This document shows, piece by piece, positions 7,620 to 15,208 of a DNA stretch of 21,138 nucleotides (positions are counted from its first letter, which is position 1; each line of letters starts with the position of its first letter). A model generated the notes under the pieces. The model did not search any database and was not told the DNA's origin. It saw nothing but the letters and a program-made list of their open reading frames with translations. Origin of the DNA: Thiolapillus brandeum (GTDB lineage: Bacteria > Pseudomonadota > Gammaproteobacteria > Chromatiales > Chromatiaceae); the NCBI GenBank assembly GCA_011051425.1, contig DRLF01000332.1, forward strand, positions 1 through 21,138. The letters are read 5' to 3'. The translations under genes were made by a program, and so were the position numbers.

Positions 7620-8570
7620 ATGACAACAAATCTTGGAATTGTGATGGACCCCATAGAATCCATCAAAACTGTCAAGGACAGCAGCTTTGCCATGCTGCTG
7701 GAAGCCCAGCGCCGCGGCTGGAATCTCTGGTACATGGAGATGAATGACCTGTTTCTGCTGGATAACAAGGCCATGGCCCGGATGAAACGGCTGCGTATCC
7801 GGGACGATCCGGAAAACTGGTATGAATTCGAAGAAGAAAAAACCGCCGAACTGGGCAGCCTGCAAACCATCCTCATGCGCAAGGATCCGCCTTTCAACAT
7901 GGAATACATCTACGCCACCTACCTGCTGGAACAGGCCGAGGTGCAGGGCTGCCTGGTGGTCAACCGCCCCAGTGCCCTGCGTGATGCCAACGAAAAGCTC
8001 TACACCAGCTGGTTTCCCGAATGCACACCTGCCACGCTGGTTTCACGCAGCTATCAGGATTTTACCGATTTCCTCAGCTGTCACGGCGACATCATCGTCA
8101 AACCCCTGGGCGGCATGGGCGGCGAATCCATCTTCCGCGTTCAGCAGGGCGATCCGAACACAGCGGTCATCCTGGAAACGCTCACCGCAAAACAGACCCG
8201 CTATGCCATGGCACAGAAGTTTATCCCGGAGATCAGCGCCGGCGACAAGCGCATCCTGGTCGTGGATGGCGTTGCCGTACCCTGGGCGCTGGCACGCGTT
8301 CCCCAGGCAGGCGAGAACCGCGGCAACCTGGCTGCCGGCGGCAATGCCCATGGCATCGAACTGAGTGAGCGGGATCACTGGATTGTGGACCAGGTGGCAC
8401 CCCGCCTCAAAGAAGCGGGAATTCTGTTTGCAGGATTGGATGTAATCGGCGACTATCTCACCGAAGTCAACGTCACCAGCCCGACCTGCATCCGGGAACT
8501 GGACGCTATCTACAACCTCAATATCAGCGCCATGCTGATGGATTGCATAGAGAAAAGAATCAACACATGA
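7620..8570 (+). CDS. gshB: Glutathione synthetase
   Basis: GshB joins gamma-glutamylcysteine and glycine with ATP to make glutathione in the cytosol. The 316 residues match the E. coli length. The start LGIVMDPIESIKTVKDSSFAMLLEAQRRG is almost the family signature. The ATP-grasp core includes ILMRKDPPFNMEYIY, VKPLGGMGGESIFRV (near 158), the glycine-rich NRGNLAAGG loop and the closing EVNVTSPTCIREL. The frame extends 22 codons further upstream, but family alignment fixes the ATG at 7620. It is the first gene of the plus-strand series and overlaps apbE by ATGA. Confidence 0.97.
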   Translation: MTTNLGIVMDPIESIKTVKDSSFAMLLEAQRRGWNLWYMEMNDLFLLDNKAMARMKRLRIRDDPENWYEFEEEKTAELGSLQTILMRKDPPFNMEYIYATYLLEQAEVQGCLVVNRPSALRDANEKLYTSWFPECTPATLVSRSYQDFTDFLSCHGDIIVKPLGGMGGESIFRVQQGDPNTAVILETLTAKQTRYAMAQKFIPEISAGDKRILVVDGVAVPWALARVPQAGENRGNLAAGGNAHGIELSERDHWIVDQVAPRLKEAGILFAGLDVIGDYLTEVNVTSPTCIRELDAIYNLNISAMLMDCIEKRINT

Positions 8571-9637
8571 CGACTGCCGTTCGCCTTGCCGCCCCCCTGC
8601 TGGCCATGCTGTTGCTGCTGAGCGCCTGTGACAGGCCCCAGCCGGTCTACAACAGCCGTTTCCTGACATTCGGCACACTAACGGACATCAGCATCGTGGG
8701 CGTTACCCACGAACGCGCCATGCGGGCCGTGGAAACCCTGGAAGACGATTTTGCCATCATGAACAAGGCCTGGCATGCCTGGGCACCCGGCCCCCTGACC
8801 CGCACCAACAACCTGCTGGCCGAGGGGGTACGCTTCGCCGTGCCCCCTTCCGTACTGACCCTGATGAAAAAGGCCAAGCAGCTCGCCAGGCAGAGCGACA
8901 ACCTGTTCAATCCTGCCGTGGGCCGCCTGATCAAACTGTGGGGATTCCAGAGCGACACCCTGGAAGATCATCGCCCGCCGGAAAAAGAAGCCATCGAAAA
9001 GTTGCTGGCGGCTCATCCCACCATGGACGACATCACCATCGACGGCATCCACGCCCAGTGCAGCAATCCTGCGGTACAGCTGGATTTCGGCGCCATCGGC
9101 AAAGGCTATGGCATCGACCTGGCCATCGAACATCTCAAGGAAATGGGCATCCAGAACGCCATCGTCAACAGTGGGGGCGACCTGCGCGCTATCGGCTCCC
9201 GCGGCGGCCATCCCTGGCGCATCGCCATCCGCAGCCCTTCCGGTTCGGGCACCCTGGGCTTCCTGTATGTTTCCGGCGACGAAAGCGTCTTCACCTCCGG
9301 AAACTACGAACGCAACTATCTTTGGGAAGGAAAGCTCTATCACCACATCATCGATCCACGCACCGGCTACCCGGCGGAAGGCACGCGCTCAGTGACTGTC
9401 ATCCATGACAACGCCACCGTGGCGGACGCGGCAGCAACCGCCCTGTTCGTGGCCGGCCCGAAAGACTGGCACCGCATCGCCAGGCAAATGGGCATCAAGT
9501 ACGTGCTGCTTATCGACACCGACAACATCGTGCACATGAATCCCGCCATGAAGAAGCGTGTACAACTGATGGACAGGAACCAGCCTGTGGAAATCTCAGC
9601 GCCGCTGACGGATACGGTGACAGCAGACCGCCCATGA
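8567..9637 (+). CDS. apbE: ApbE-family FAD:protein FMN transferase, lipoprotein
   Basis: This family attaches FMN covalently to Thr/Ser of exported or membrane flavoproteins such as NqrB/NqrC and RnfG. The protein has 356 residues. A lipoprotein signal with lipobox LSAC ends at Cys21. FGTLTDISI, TRTNNLLAEG, LDFGAIGKGYGIDLA (near 172), VNSGGDLRAIG, HHIIDPRTGYP and the DAAATALFV metal-site motif near 285 cover the full domain. The start at 8567 is set by ATGA overlap with gshB and by the signal peptide; an upstream ATG at 8543 would spoil the signal. It ends in another ATGA overlap with tonB. As I recall, the equivalent Pseudomonas locus has no apbE here. Its target protein is not in the window. 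Confidence 0.93.
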   Translation: MTTAVRLAAPLLAMLLLLSACDRPQPVYNSRFLTFGTLTDISIVGVTHERAMRAVETLEDDFAIMNKAWHAWAPGPLTRTNNLLAEGVRFAVPPSVLTLMKKAKQLARQSDNLFNPAVGRLIKLWGFQSDTLEDHRPPEKEAIEKLLAAHPTMDDITIDGIHAQCSNPAVQLDFGAIGKGYGIDLAIEHLKEMGIQNAIVNSGGDLRAIGSRGGHPWRIAIRSPSGSGTLGFLYVSGDESVFTSGNYERNYLWEGKLYHHIIDPRTGYPAEGTRSVTVIHDNATVADAAATALFVAGPKDWHRIARQMGIKYVLLIDTDNIVHMNPAMKKRVQLMDRNQPVEISAPLTDTVTADRP

Positions 9638-10515
9638 CCGCCATACGTCAGCAGCATCACAATGAAGCCATGATCACCATGACGGTAATCGCCGTGCTGG
9701 TGCATGCCCTGCTGATACTTGGCGTCAGCTTCGAACTGCCACCACCGCCCAAGCCTGCCACCCAGCCCAGCCTGGATGTCATCCTGGTGCCCACGCCCAA
9801 GAAACAGCCGGCACCGAAAGAGGCGGATTTCATGGCGCAGCAGAACCAGGAAGGCGGCACCGAAAAGGCCGGCCATGCCCGCCCCAGGGCTATCCCCAGC
9901 CAGCCAGCGCTGAAAAAGAGCGAGAAAGCCACTATCGAACAGGTGCGCAGCGGCACACCCGCACCGGAAAAACAGCAGCAGCCCAAGGTGGTGGCGAGCA
10001 GGAAAAAGGTGGTGCGCCAGGTGCCGGTAAAAAAGAAAGCCCCCGTCAGAGCCAGGCCGAAGCCCGACATGACCCAGCTGCTTTCCAGCACCCGCCAGGA
10101 AATCGCCCGCCTGACTGCCGAACTGGACAGGAACAGCGAATACGCTTCACAGCTCCCACGGCACAAGGCCATCAACGCCAGCACCAGGGAATACCGCTAC
10201 GCGGCCTATCTGGAGGCCTGGCGCAAAAAGGTGGAACGCGTGGGCAACCTCAACTATCCCGACGAGGCCAAGCGCAAGAAACTGTACGGCGATTTGCTGC
10301 TGCATGTCTCGTTGCGCGCCGACGGCTCCGTTCAGCAGATTCGCGTGGTGCGCTCCTCGGGACACAAGATCCTGGACGACGCCGCCGTACGCATCGTGCG
10401 CCTGGCGGCGCCCTTCGCCCCTTTCCCGGCAGAGATCCGCAAGGAAGTGGATATCCTGGACATAACCCGCACCTGGCAGTTTCTCAGCAACAACCGGCTG
10501 TTTTCCAGCAAATAG
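9634..10515 (+). CDS. tonB: TonB-family energy transducer, TonB3-like
   Basis: This protein has 293 residues. A short cytoplasmic tail is followed by one membrane anchor (MITMTVIAVLVHALLILGV, about 13-31), then a Pro/Lys/Gln-rich periplasmic spacer (about 35-145) and a helical stretch. The TonB C-terminal domain covers about 205-285: RVGNLNYPDEAKRKKLYGDL, VRSSGHKILDDAAVRIVRLA and PFAPFPAEIRKEVDI. TonB proteins transmit ion-gradient energy to outer-membrane partners. The gene at this syntenic position in P. aeruginosa, tonB3, is needed for twitching motility and pilus assembly, so a pilus role is likelier here than iron uptake. That functional link is inferred from synteny. No exbB/exbD is near. 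It overlaps apbE by 4 bp. Confidence 0.88.
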   Translation: MTAIRQQHHNEAMITMTVIAVLVHALLILGVSFELPPPPKPATQPSLDVILVPTPKKQPAPKEADFMAQQNQEGGTEKAGHARPRAIPSQPALKKSEKATIEQVRSGTPAPEKQQQPKVVASRKKVVRQVPVKKKAPVRARPKPDMTQLLSSTRQEIARLTAELDRNSEYASQLPRHKAINASTREYRYAAYLEAWRKKVERVGNLNYPDEAKRKKLYGDLLLHVSLRADGSVQQIRVVRSSGHKILDDAAVRIVRLAAPFAPFPAEIRKEVDILDITRTWQFLSNNRLFSSK

Positions 10516-10541
10516 GGTGGCCGCCTGATACAATAATCGCC

Positions 10542-11105
10542 ATGAGCGAAGCGTCATCTCTCACGAACCACTTTCTCATCGCCCTGCCCAGCCTGCAGGA
10601 CCCCAACTTTTCCCGCACCGTCACCTATATTTGCGAACACACAGGCGAAGGCACCATGGGCCTCGTCATCAACCGCCCCAGCGCCCTGCAGCTTACCGAT
10701 ATCCTGCATCACATGGACATCGAGGAAAGACCAGACACGCCATCGGATATGCCCATCTTCATCGGAGGACCGGTGCAGGAAGACCGGGGCTTCCTCCTGC
10801 ACACCCCGGCTAAGCGCTGGGATTCCACCCTCCTGATCGGTGACGACCTGGCGGTCACCACCTCCCAGGATCTGGTCAGGGCGCTTGCCAGAAACGAAGG
10901 CCCGGAAGAGATCCTCTTCGCCCTGGGCTACGCCGGCTGGGGGCCGGGTCAGCTGGAACAGGAACTGCAGCAGGATGCCTGGATATTCGGTCCCGCCTCG
11001 AAGGACATCCTGTTTCACACACCTGTGGAAGAGCGCTGGGAAGCTGCCGCCAGGCTGGCGGGCGTGGACGTGAATCTGATCAGCAACATCGGCGGCCATG
11101 CCTGA
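10542..11105 (+). CDS. yqgE: YqgE/AlgH family protein (UPF0301)
   Basis: This protein has 187 residues, the usual family length. The conserved start LTNHFLIALPSLQDPNFSRTV is followed by YICEHTGEGTMGLVINRPS, FIGGPVQEDRGFLLH, LGYAGWGPGQLEQEL and the C-terminal segment EERWEAAARLAGVD. The biochemical role is unsettled; the P. aeruginosa homologue was named AlgH from an alginate-regulation phenotype. It begins 26 bp after tonB, where a TACAAT at 10529-10534 might act as a -10, but no convincing -35 is seen. It overlaps ruvX by 8 bp, a pairing that is very widely conserved. Confidence 0.95.
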   Translation: MSEASSLTNHFLIALPSLQDPNFSRTVTYICEHTGEGTMGLVINRPSALQLTDILHHMDIEERPDTPSDMPIFIGGPVQEDRGFLLHTPAKRWDSTLLIGDDLAVTTSQDLVRALARNEGPEEILFALGYAGWGPGQLEQELQQDAWIFGPASKDILFHTPVEERWEAAARLAGVDVNLISNIGGHA

Positions 11106-11526
11106 GCCGCACAGCATGACGCTGCTGGGGTTCGACTACGGCACCCGCAAGATCGGTGTCGCCGTGGGACAGGAACTCACCGCCACCGCCACACCGCTGA
11201 CCGTACTGCACCTGGTGAAGAACAAACCCGACTGGGACCGCATCGCAGGCCTGATCGGGGAATGGCAGCCCGATGCACTGGTGGTCGGCCTGCCCATCGG
11301 GCCGGAAGAGAACGAAACCCCCATGACCGTGGCCGCGCGTAAGTTTTCCCGGCAACTGCACGGGCGCTTCGGCCTGCCTGTACACCTGGCCGACGAACGG
11401 CTAACATCCCGGGAAGCCTGGAGCCGCATCGGCGGCATCGCCGAGCGCGATGTCACCCGCATCGATTCCATGGCCGCCAAACTCATCCTCGAAACCTGGT
11501 TCAGCGCCCATGAACAACAGCAGTAA
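11098..11526 (+). CDS. ruvX: RuvX/YqgF, putative pre-16S rRNA nuclease
   Basis: This is an RNase H-fold nuclease of 142 residues implicated in 16S rRNA 5' maturation in E. coli. The family motifs are present: LLGFDYGTRKIGVAVGQ with the first catalytic Asp, LVVGLPIGPEENETP, the Glu of LADERLTSREA, and the late Asp in IDSMAAKLILETWF. The start at 11098 overlaps yqgE by 8 bp; an alternative ATG at 11116 (MTLLGFDYG) lies closer to the conserved region. The 3' end overlaps pyrR by 17 bp if the first pyrR ATG is used. Confidence 0.94.
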   Translation: MPEPHSMTLLGFDYGTRKIGVAVGQELTATATPLTVLHLVKNKPDWDRIAGLIGEWQPDALVVGLPIGPEENETPMTVAARKFSRQLHGRFGLPVHLADERLTSREAWSRIGGIAERDVTRIDSMAAKLILETWFSAHEQQQ

Positions 11527-12058
11527 CCGTATCTTCATGCAGCATGACGCCATCCTGGATCTGATCCAGGGCATGGCGCGCCTGACCGAACGCCACCTGC
11601 AGGACAGGGAAATAGAAGCGCCCGTGATGATCGGCATCCACACCGGCGGCGTGTGGGTCGCCGAACGCCTGCATGCGCTGCTGCACATCGGACAGCCACT
11701 GGGGCAGCTGGACATCAGCTTCTACCGCGACGATTTCACCCGCATCGGCATGAATCCCCAGGTAAAACCCTCTTCCATACCCTTTGCCGTGGACGACCGG
11801 CACATCATCCTGGTGGACGACGTCATACAGTCCGGGCGTACCATACGCGCCGCCATGAACGAAATCTTCGACTTCGGCCGTCCGGCCTCCATCACCCTGG
11901 TCACTCTCATCGAGCGCAGTGGCCGGGAGCTCCCCATTCAGCCGGACATCATCGGCCTCGAACCGCCCCTGGCCGACGAAGAGCACATCCGCCTGCAGGG
12001 ACCGGAGCCACTCAACCTGGCGATCAACGGCTCGCGGGTCAACCGGGAAAAGACATGA
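11510..12058 (+). CDS. pyrR: PyrR family protein, phosphoribosyltransferase fold
   Basis: This protein has 182 residues. The PRPP-binding loop [17 protein letters not shown] sits at about 99-115, with [13 protein letters not shown] and [10 protein letters not shown] upstream and [20 protein letters not shown] downstream, the standard PyrR layout. In Bacillus PyrR is an RNA-binding attenuator with uracil phosphoribosyltransferase activity; in pseudomonads it is thought to regulate without notable enzyme activity. There is no leader gap between ruvX and pyrR or between pyrR and pyrB, so any attenuation site must lie elsewhere. Alternative start at 11537 (MQHDAIL, 173 residues). The stop overlaps the pyrB ATG (ATGA). 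Confidence 0.92.
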   Translation: MNNSSNRIFMQHDAILDLIQGMARLTERHLQDREIEAPVMIGIHTGGVWVAERLHALLHIGQPLGQLDISFYRDDFTRIGMNPQVKPSSIPFAVDDRHIILVDDVIQSGRTIRAAMNEIFDFGRPASITLVTLIERSGRELPIQPDIIGLEPPLADEEHIRLQGPEPLNLAINGSRVNREKT

Positions 12059-13029
12059 ACGGCGAACCGCAACAGACAGACACACAGGGCAAGCTGCGGC
12101 ACTTTCTGAGCATCGAGGGCTTCCGCCGGGAACAGCTGGTGCAGATCCTCGATGCCGCAGAATCCTTCGCCATGCTGCCCGGGCGCCAGGTGAAGAAAGT
12201 TCCGCTGCTGCGCGGCAAGATCATCACCAACCTGTTCTTCGAGAACAGCACCCGCACCCGCACCACCTTCGAGCTCGCCGCCAAGCTGCTGTCCGCTGAC
12301 GTGATCAATTTCAACGTGAACGTGTCGGCCACCTCCAAGGGCGAGACCCTGCTGGACACGCTGCGCAACATCGAGGCCATGCACAGCGACATGTTCGTGG
12401 TGCGCCACCATGCTTCCGGCGCCGCTCATTTCATCGCGCAACATGTGGCGCCGGGGGTGAGCGTCATCAACGCCGGCGACGGCCGCCATGCCCATCCCAC
12501 ACAGGCCATGCTGGACATGTTCACCATCCGCCGCCACAAGGGGGATTTCACCCCCCTGCGGGTAGCCATCGTCGGTGACATCCAGCATTCCCGGGTGGCC
12601 CGTTCCCAGATCATGGCCCTGAACATCCTCGGCGTGTCCGAAGTGCGGGTGGTCGCGCCACGCACCCTGTTGCCTGCCGATGTGCGCACCCTGGGCGTGC
12701 ATGTCTTCCATGACCTGGAACAGGGCATCGAGGACGTGGACGTCATCATCATGCTGCGCCTGCAGCGCGAGCGCATGGACAACGCCCTGCTGCCGTCGGC
12801 CCATGAATACTTCCAGCTCTGGGGCCTGACCCAGGAGCGGCTGCAGCGCGCCAGACCCGATGCCATCGTCATGCACCCCGGCCCCATCAACCGGGGCGTG
12901 GAAATAACATCTGAAGTGGCAGACGGCCCCCAGTCGGTGATCCTGCAGCAGGTCAGCTATGGCATCGCCGTGCGCATGGCCGTCATGTCCATGGCCATGG
13001 GGAACCGCAGCGGAGATCAGGGCACATGA
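12055..13029 (+). CDS. pyrB: Aspartate transcarbamoylase catalytic subunit
   Basis: PyrB condenses carbamoyl phosphate and aspartate to carbamoyl aspartate, the committed step of pyrimidine synthesis. It has 324 residues. All active-site blocks are present: the phosphate-binding STRTRTTFE, the loop Ser/Lys in [59 protein letters not shown] and [13 protein letters not shown]. The start at 12055 gives ATGA overlap with pyrR and matches family length; the frame stays open far upstream but only as a shadow inside pyrR. It is followed directly by a defective dihydroorotase gene and no pyrI is present, as in the class A (Pseudomonas-type) ATCase arrangement where PyrB forms a dodecamer with the inactive partner. 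Confidence 0.97.
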   Translation: MNGEPQQTDTQGKLRHFLSIEGFRREQLVQILDAAESFAMLPGRQVKKVPLLRGKIITNLFFENSTRTRTTFELAAKLLSADVINFNVNVSATSKGETLLDTLRNIEAMHSDMFVVRHHASGAAHFIAQHVAPGVSVINAGDGRHAHPTQAMLDMFTIRRHKGDFTPLRVAIVGDIQHSRVARSQIMALNILGVSEVRVVAPRTLLPADVRTLGVHVFHDLEQGIEDVDVIIMLRLQRERMDNALLPSAHEYFQLWGLTQERLQRARPDAIVMHPGPINRGVEITSEVADGPQSVILQQVSYGIAVRMAVMSMAMGNRSGDQGT

Positions 13030-14315
13030 ACACTTCCAGCATTCACATCCGGGGGGGCCGCCTCATCGACCCCGCCAACGGCATCGACGCCGAAAAGGAT
13101 ATTTTCATCACAAACGGCCTGGTCGCAGGCGTGGGAGAGAAGCCGGGCGGCTTCGAGGCAAAAGAAACCATCGACGCCAGCGGCAAGATCGTCTGTCCCG
13201 GCATCATCGACCTGGGCGTGCACCTGCGTGAACCCGGCGAGGAACACAAGGGCACCATCTGCAGCGAGGCGGAGGCCGCCGCTCGGGGCGGGATCACCAC
13301 GCTCATCTGCATGCCCAACACGCGCCCGGTCATCGACACGCCCGCTGTGTGGGAGCTGATCCGGCGCCGGGCCAAGGCCTGCGGCAGCGCCAGGGTACTG
13401 GCCATCGGCGCGCTGACGAAGAACCTGGAAGGCGAGCAGCTGGCGGAAATGGGCGCACTGCAGCAGGCCGGCTGTATCGCCGTGAGCAACACGCGCAGGC
13501 GCATGGGCAACACCCTGGTGACCCGTCACGCCATGGAGTACGCCCGCACCTTCGATCTGCCGGTCATCCTGTGCAGCGAAGACCCCCATCTCAAGGCCGA
13601 CGGCTGTATGCACGAAGGCAGTGTCGCCAGCCGCCTGGGGCTGCCCGGCATTCCCTCGGCGGCCGAGACCGTAGCCGTAGCCCGGGATCTGGCGCTGACC
13701 GAACACACCGACAGCCGCAGCCATTTCCATACCCTGTCCACCGGCCGCGCCATCGAGATGATCCGCCAGGCAAAGCGGGGCGGCGCACGGCTGTCCGCCG
13801 ACGTGGCCATCCACCAGCTGTTTCTTCTCGATACGGACGTGGATGGCTTTCATGCCACCTGCCATGTGGACCCGCCCTTCCGCACCCAGACCGACCGGGA
13901 CATCCTGCGCCAGGCCGTGGCCAGCGGCGATATCGAGGTGATCTGCTCCGACCACCAGCCCCATGAGGCGGACGCCAAGACCGAACCCTTTCCCCTCACG
14001 GCGCCGGGCATTTCGGGCCTGGAAACCCTGTTGCCCCTGAGCCTCAAGCTGGTGGAAGACGGCATTCTCGACCTGCCGACCGTCATCGCCCGGCTGACCT
14101 GGGGGCCGGCACAGGCGCTGGGGCTGCCCCAGGGACGGCTGGACAGTGGCCGCAGCGCGGATATCTGCATCTTCGACCCTGATGAAATCTGGACACTGGA
14201 TCCGGAGGGCATGCACAGCAGCGGCCGGAACACCCCCTTTGCCGGCTGGGAATTCCGCGGCAGAGTCACACATACCCTGTTTGAAGGGCGTACCACCTGG
14301 AGATCGGCCTCATGA
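13026..14315 (+). CDS. pyrX: Dihydroorotase-like protein, probably non-catalytic (PyrC'/PyrX)
   Basis: The 429 residues align along the whole dihydroorotase fold, but key metal ligands have changed. The HxH motif of active enzymes is [10 protein letters not shown] here (Gly64, with His66 kept). The HCED motif is CSED (Cys183). The HVST histidine is replaced (HFHTLST, Thr236), and the PHH-type motif reads IHQ. The late Asp309-His310 (SDHQPHE) is kept, as are the [11 protein letters not shown] and [10 protein letters not shown] segments. This is the pattern of the inactive PyrC' partner of PyrB in pseudomonads, which supports ATCase assembly. It keeps more of the motifs (VHLREPG) than I recall for the Pseudomonas form. 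An active dihydroorotase should exist elsewhere in the genome. ATGA overlaps join it to pyrB and pyrK. Confidence 0.88.
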   Translation: MNTSSIHIRGGRLIDPANGIDAEKDIFITNGLVAGVGEKPGGFEAKETIDASGKIVCPGIIDLGVHLREPGEEHKGTICSEAEAAARGGITTLICMPNTRPVIDTPAVWELIRRRAKACGSARVLAIGALTKNLEGEQLAEMGALQQAGCIAVSNTRRRMGNTLVTRHAMEYARTFDLPVILCSEDPHLKADGCMHEGSVASRLGLPGIPSAAETVAVARDLALTEHTDSRSHFHTLSTGRAIEMIRQAKRGGARLSADVAIHQLFLLDTDVDGFHATCHVDPPFRTQTDRDILRQAVASGDIEVICSDHQPHEADAKTEPFPLTAPGISGLETLLPLSLKLVEDGILDLPTVIARLTWGPAQALGLPQGRLDSGRSADICIFDPDEIWTLDPEGMHSSGRNTPFAGWEFRGRVTHTLFEGRTTWRSAS

Positions 14316-15175
14316 AGCACCCGACACAGCGCGACAGCATCTTCCTGGAAGACGCCAGGATCCTCGAACATCATGCCTATCCCGGTGACCAGCACATCCT
14401 GCGTCTCGAGTCACCGCGTTGCGCGGCCAGCGCCAGGCCCGGCCAGTTCGTTCACCTCACGGTGGATCCCCAGCGCCCCATGCGGCGCCCCATTTCCATC
14501 ATGCGGGCCTCGGCGGAAGAAGGCTGGATCGACCTGCTCTACAAGCAGGTGGGGGAAGGAACCAGCCTGCTGGCCGCCCGTACCACGGGCGAATTTCTCA
14601 GCAGCCTCGGCCCCATCGGCACACCTTTCGAGATCCGGGAAAAACGCCCCCTGCTCATCGGTGGCGGTGTGGGCATGCCACCGATGATCTTCGTGGCGGA
14701 AAGCCTGAAGGGCAGCGAGCACCAGCCTGTGGTCATACTGGGTTCGGAAGTGCCCTTTCCGTTCAACCCCCATCCCTCACAGATCCTGCTGCCGGGAGTG
14801 CCCGACGGCGTCATCGCCACCATGCCCCTGCTGGATGACTGGAACATTCCCTGCCGCCTGGCCAGCCAGCAGGACATGGCCGGCGTGCACCAGGGCTATG
14901 TCACCGACCTGGCAAGACACTGGCTGAACAGCCTTGATGAACAGGCACGCAACGAAGTCGGGCTCTACGCCTGTGGCCCTCACCCCATGCTGGAGGCCGT
15001 GGTCAGTCTGGCGCGGGAATTTGCTCTGCCGGTGCAGGTCTCCCTGGAAGAGTTCATGGCATGTGGCGTGGGTGGCTGCGCCGGCTGCAGCGTCGAGGTG
15101 CAGACAGAAAACGGCCCGGCCATGCAGCGGGTGTGCGTGGACGGGCCTGTGTTCGACGGCTACCGGGTGTTCTGA
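14312..15175 (+). CDS. pyrK: PyrK-type dihydroorotate dehydrogenase electron transfer subunit (FAD, 2Fe-2S)
   Basis: This 287-residue protein belongs to the ferredoxin-reductase superfamily. It has a beta-barrel FAD domain with RRPISIM near 58-64 and LYKQVGEGTSLLA, and an NAD-binding segment (RPLLIGGGVGMPPMIFVAE, then LYACGPHPMLEAV). The C-terminal 2Fe-2S site is Cys251-x4-Cys256-x2-Cys259-x15-Cys275, the PyrK spacing pattern. In type 1B dihydroorotate dehydrogenases PyrK passes electrons from PyrDB to NAD. It overlaps pyrX by ATGA, so it belongs to the pyrimidine operon, yet no pyrD is in the window, and gammaproteobacteria usually use the membrane quinone-linked PyrD. It may serve a PyrDB encoded elsewhere or another flavoenzyme. 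Confidence 0.88.
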   Translation: MKHPTQRDSIFLEDARILEHHAYPGDQHILRLESPRCAASARPGQFVHLTVDPQRPMRRPISIMRASAEEGWIDLLYKQVGEGTSLLAARTTGEFLSSLGPIGTPFEIREKRPLLIGGGVGMPPMIFVAESLKGSEHQPVVILGSEVPFPFNPHPSQILLPGVPDGVIATMPLLDDWNIPCRLASQQDMAGVHQGYVTDLARHWLNSLDEQARNEVGLYACGPHPMLEAVVSLAREFALPVQVSLEEFMACGVGGCAGCSVEVQTENGPAMQRVCVDGPVFDGYRVF

Positions 15176-15183
15176 ACACCCGG
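15163..15183. terminator. Hairpin over the pyrK stop codon, possible bidirectional terminator
   Basis: CCGGGTGTTC and GAACACCCGG are perfect 10-bp arms around one base. As a real stem this is 8 bp (CCGGGTGT/ACACCCGG) with a 5-nt loop. It covers the pyrK TGA and lies between the convergent ends of pyrK and pilU. Neither strand has a T-tract after it, so termination by this hairpin is uncertain. Confidence 0.4.
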
Positions 15184-15208
15184 CGTTTGCGGCTGCTGCA
15201 TTCAGACC

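Noticed and set aside
11653..12054. An apparent 458-residue pyrB reading frame starting inside pyrR.
   Set aside because: The upstream part is low-complexity Arg/His/Pro sequence in a shifted frame of pyrR, as expected for a shadow in GC-rich DNA. The real pyrB starts at 12055.
13017..14273. A 418-codon open frame on the minus strand opposite the dihydroorotase-like gene.
   Set aside because: It mirrors the codon bias of the plus-strand gene and shows no recognisable domain.
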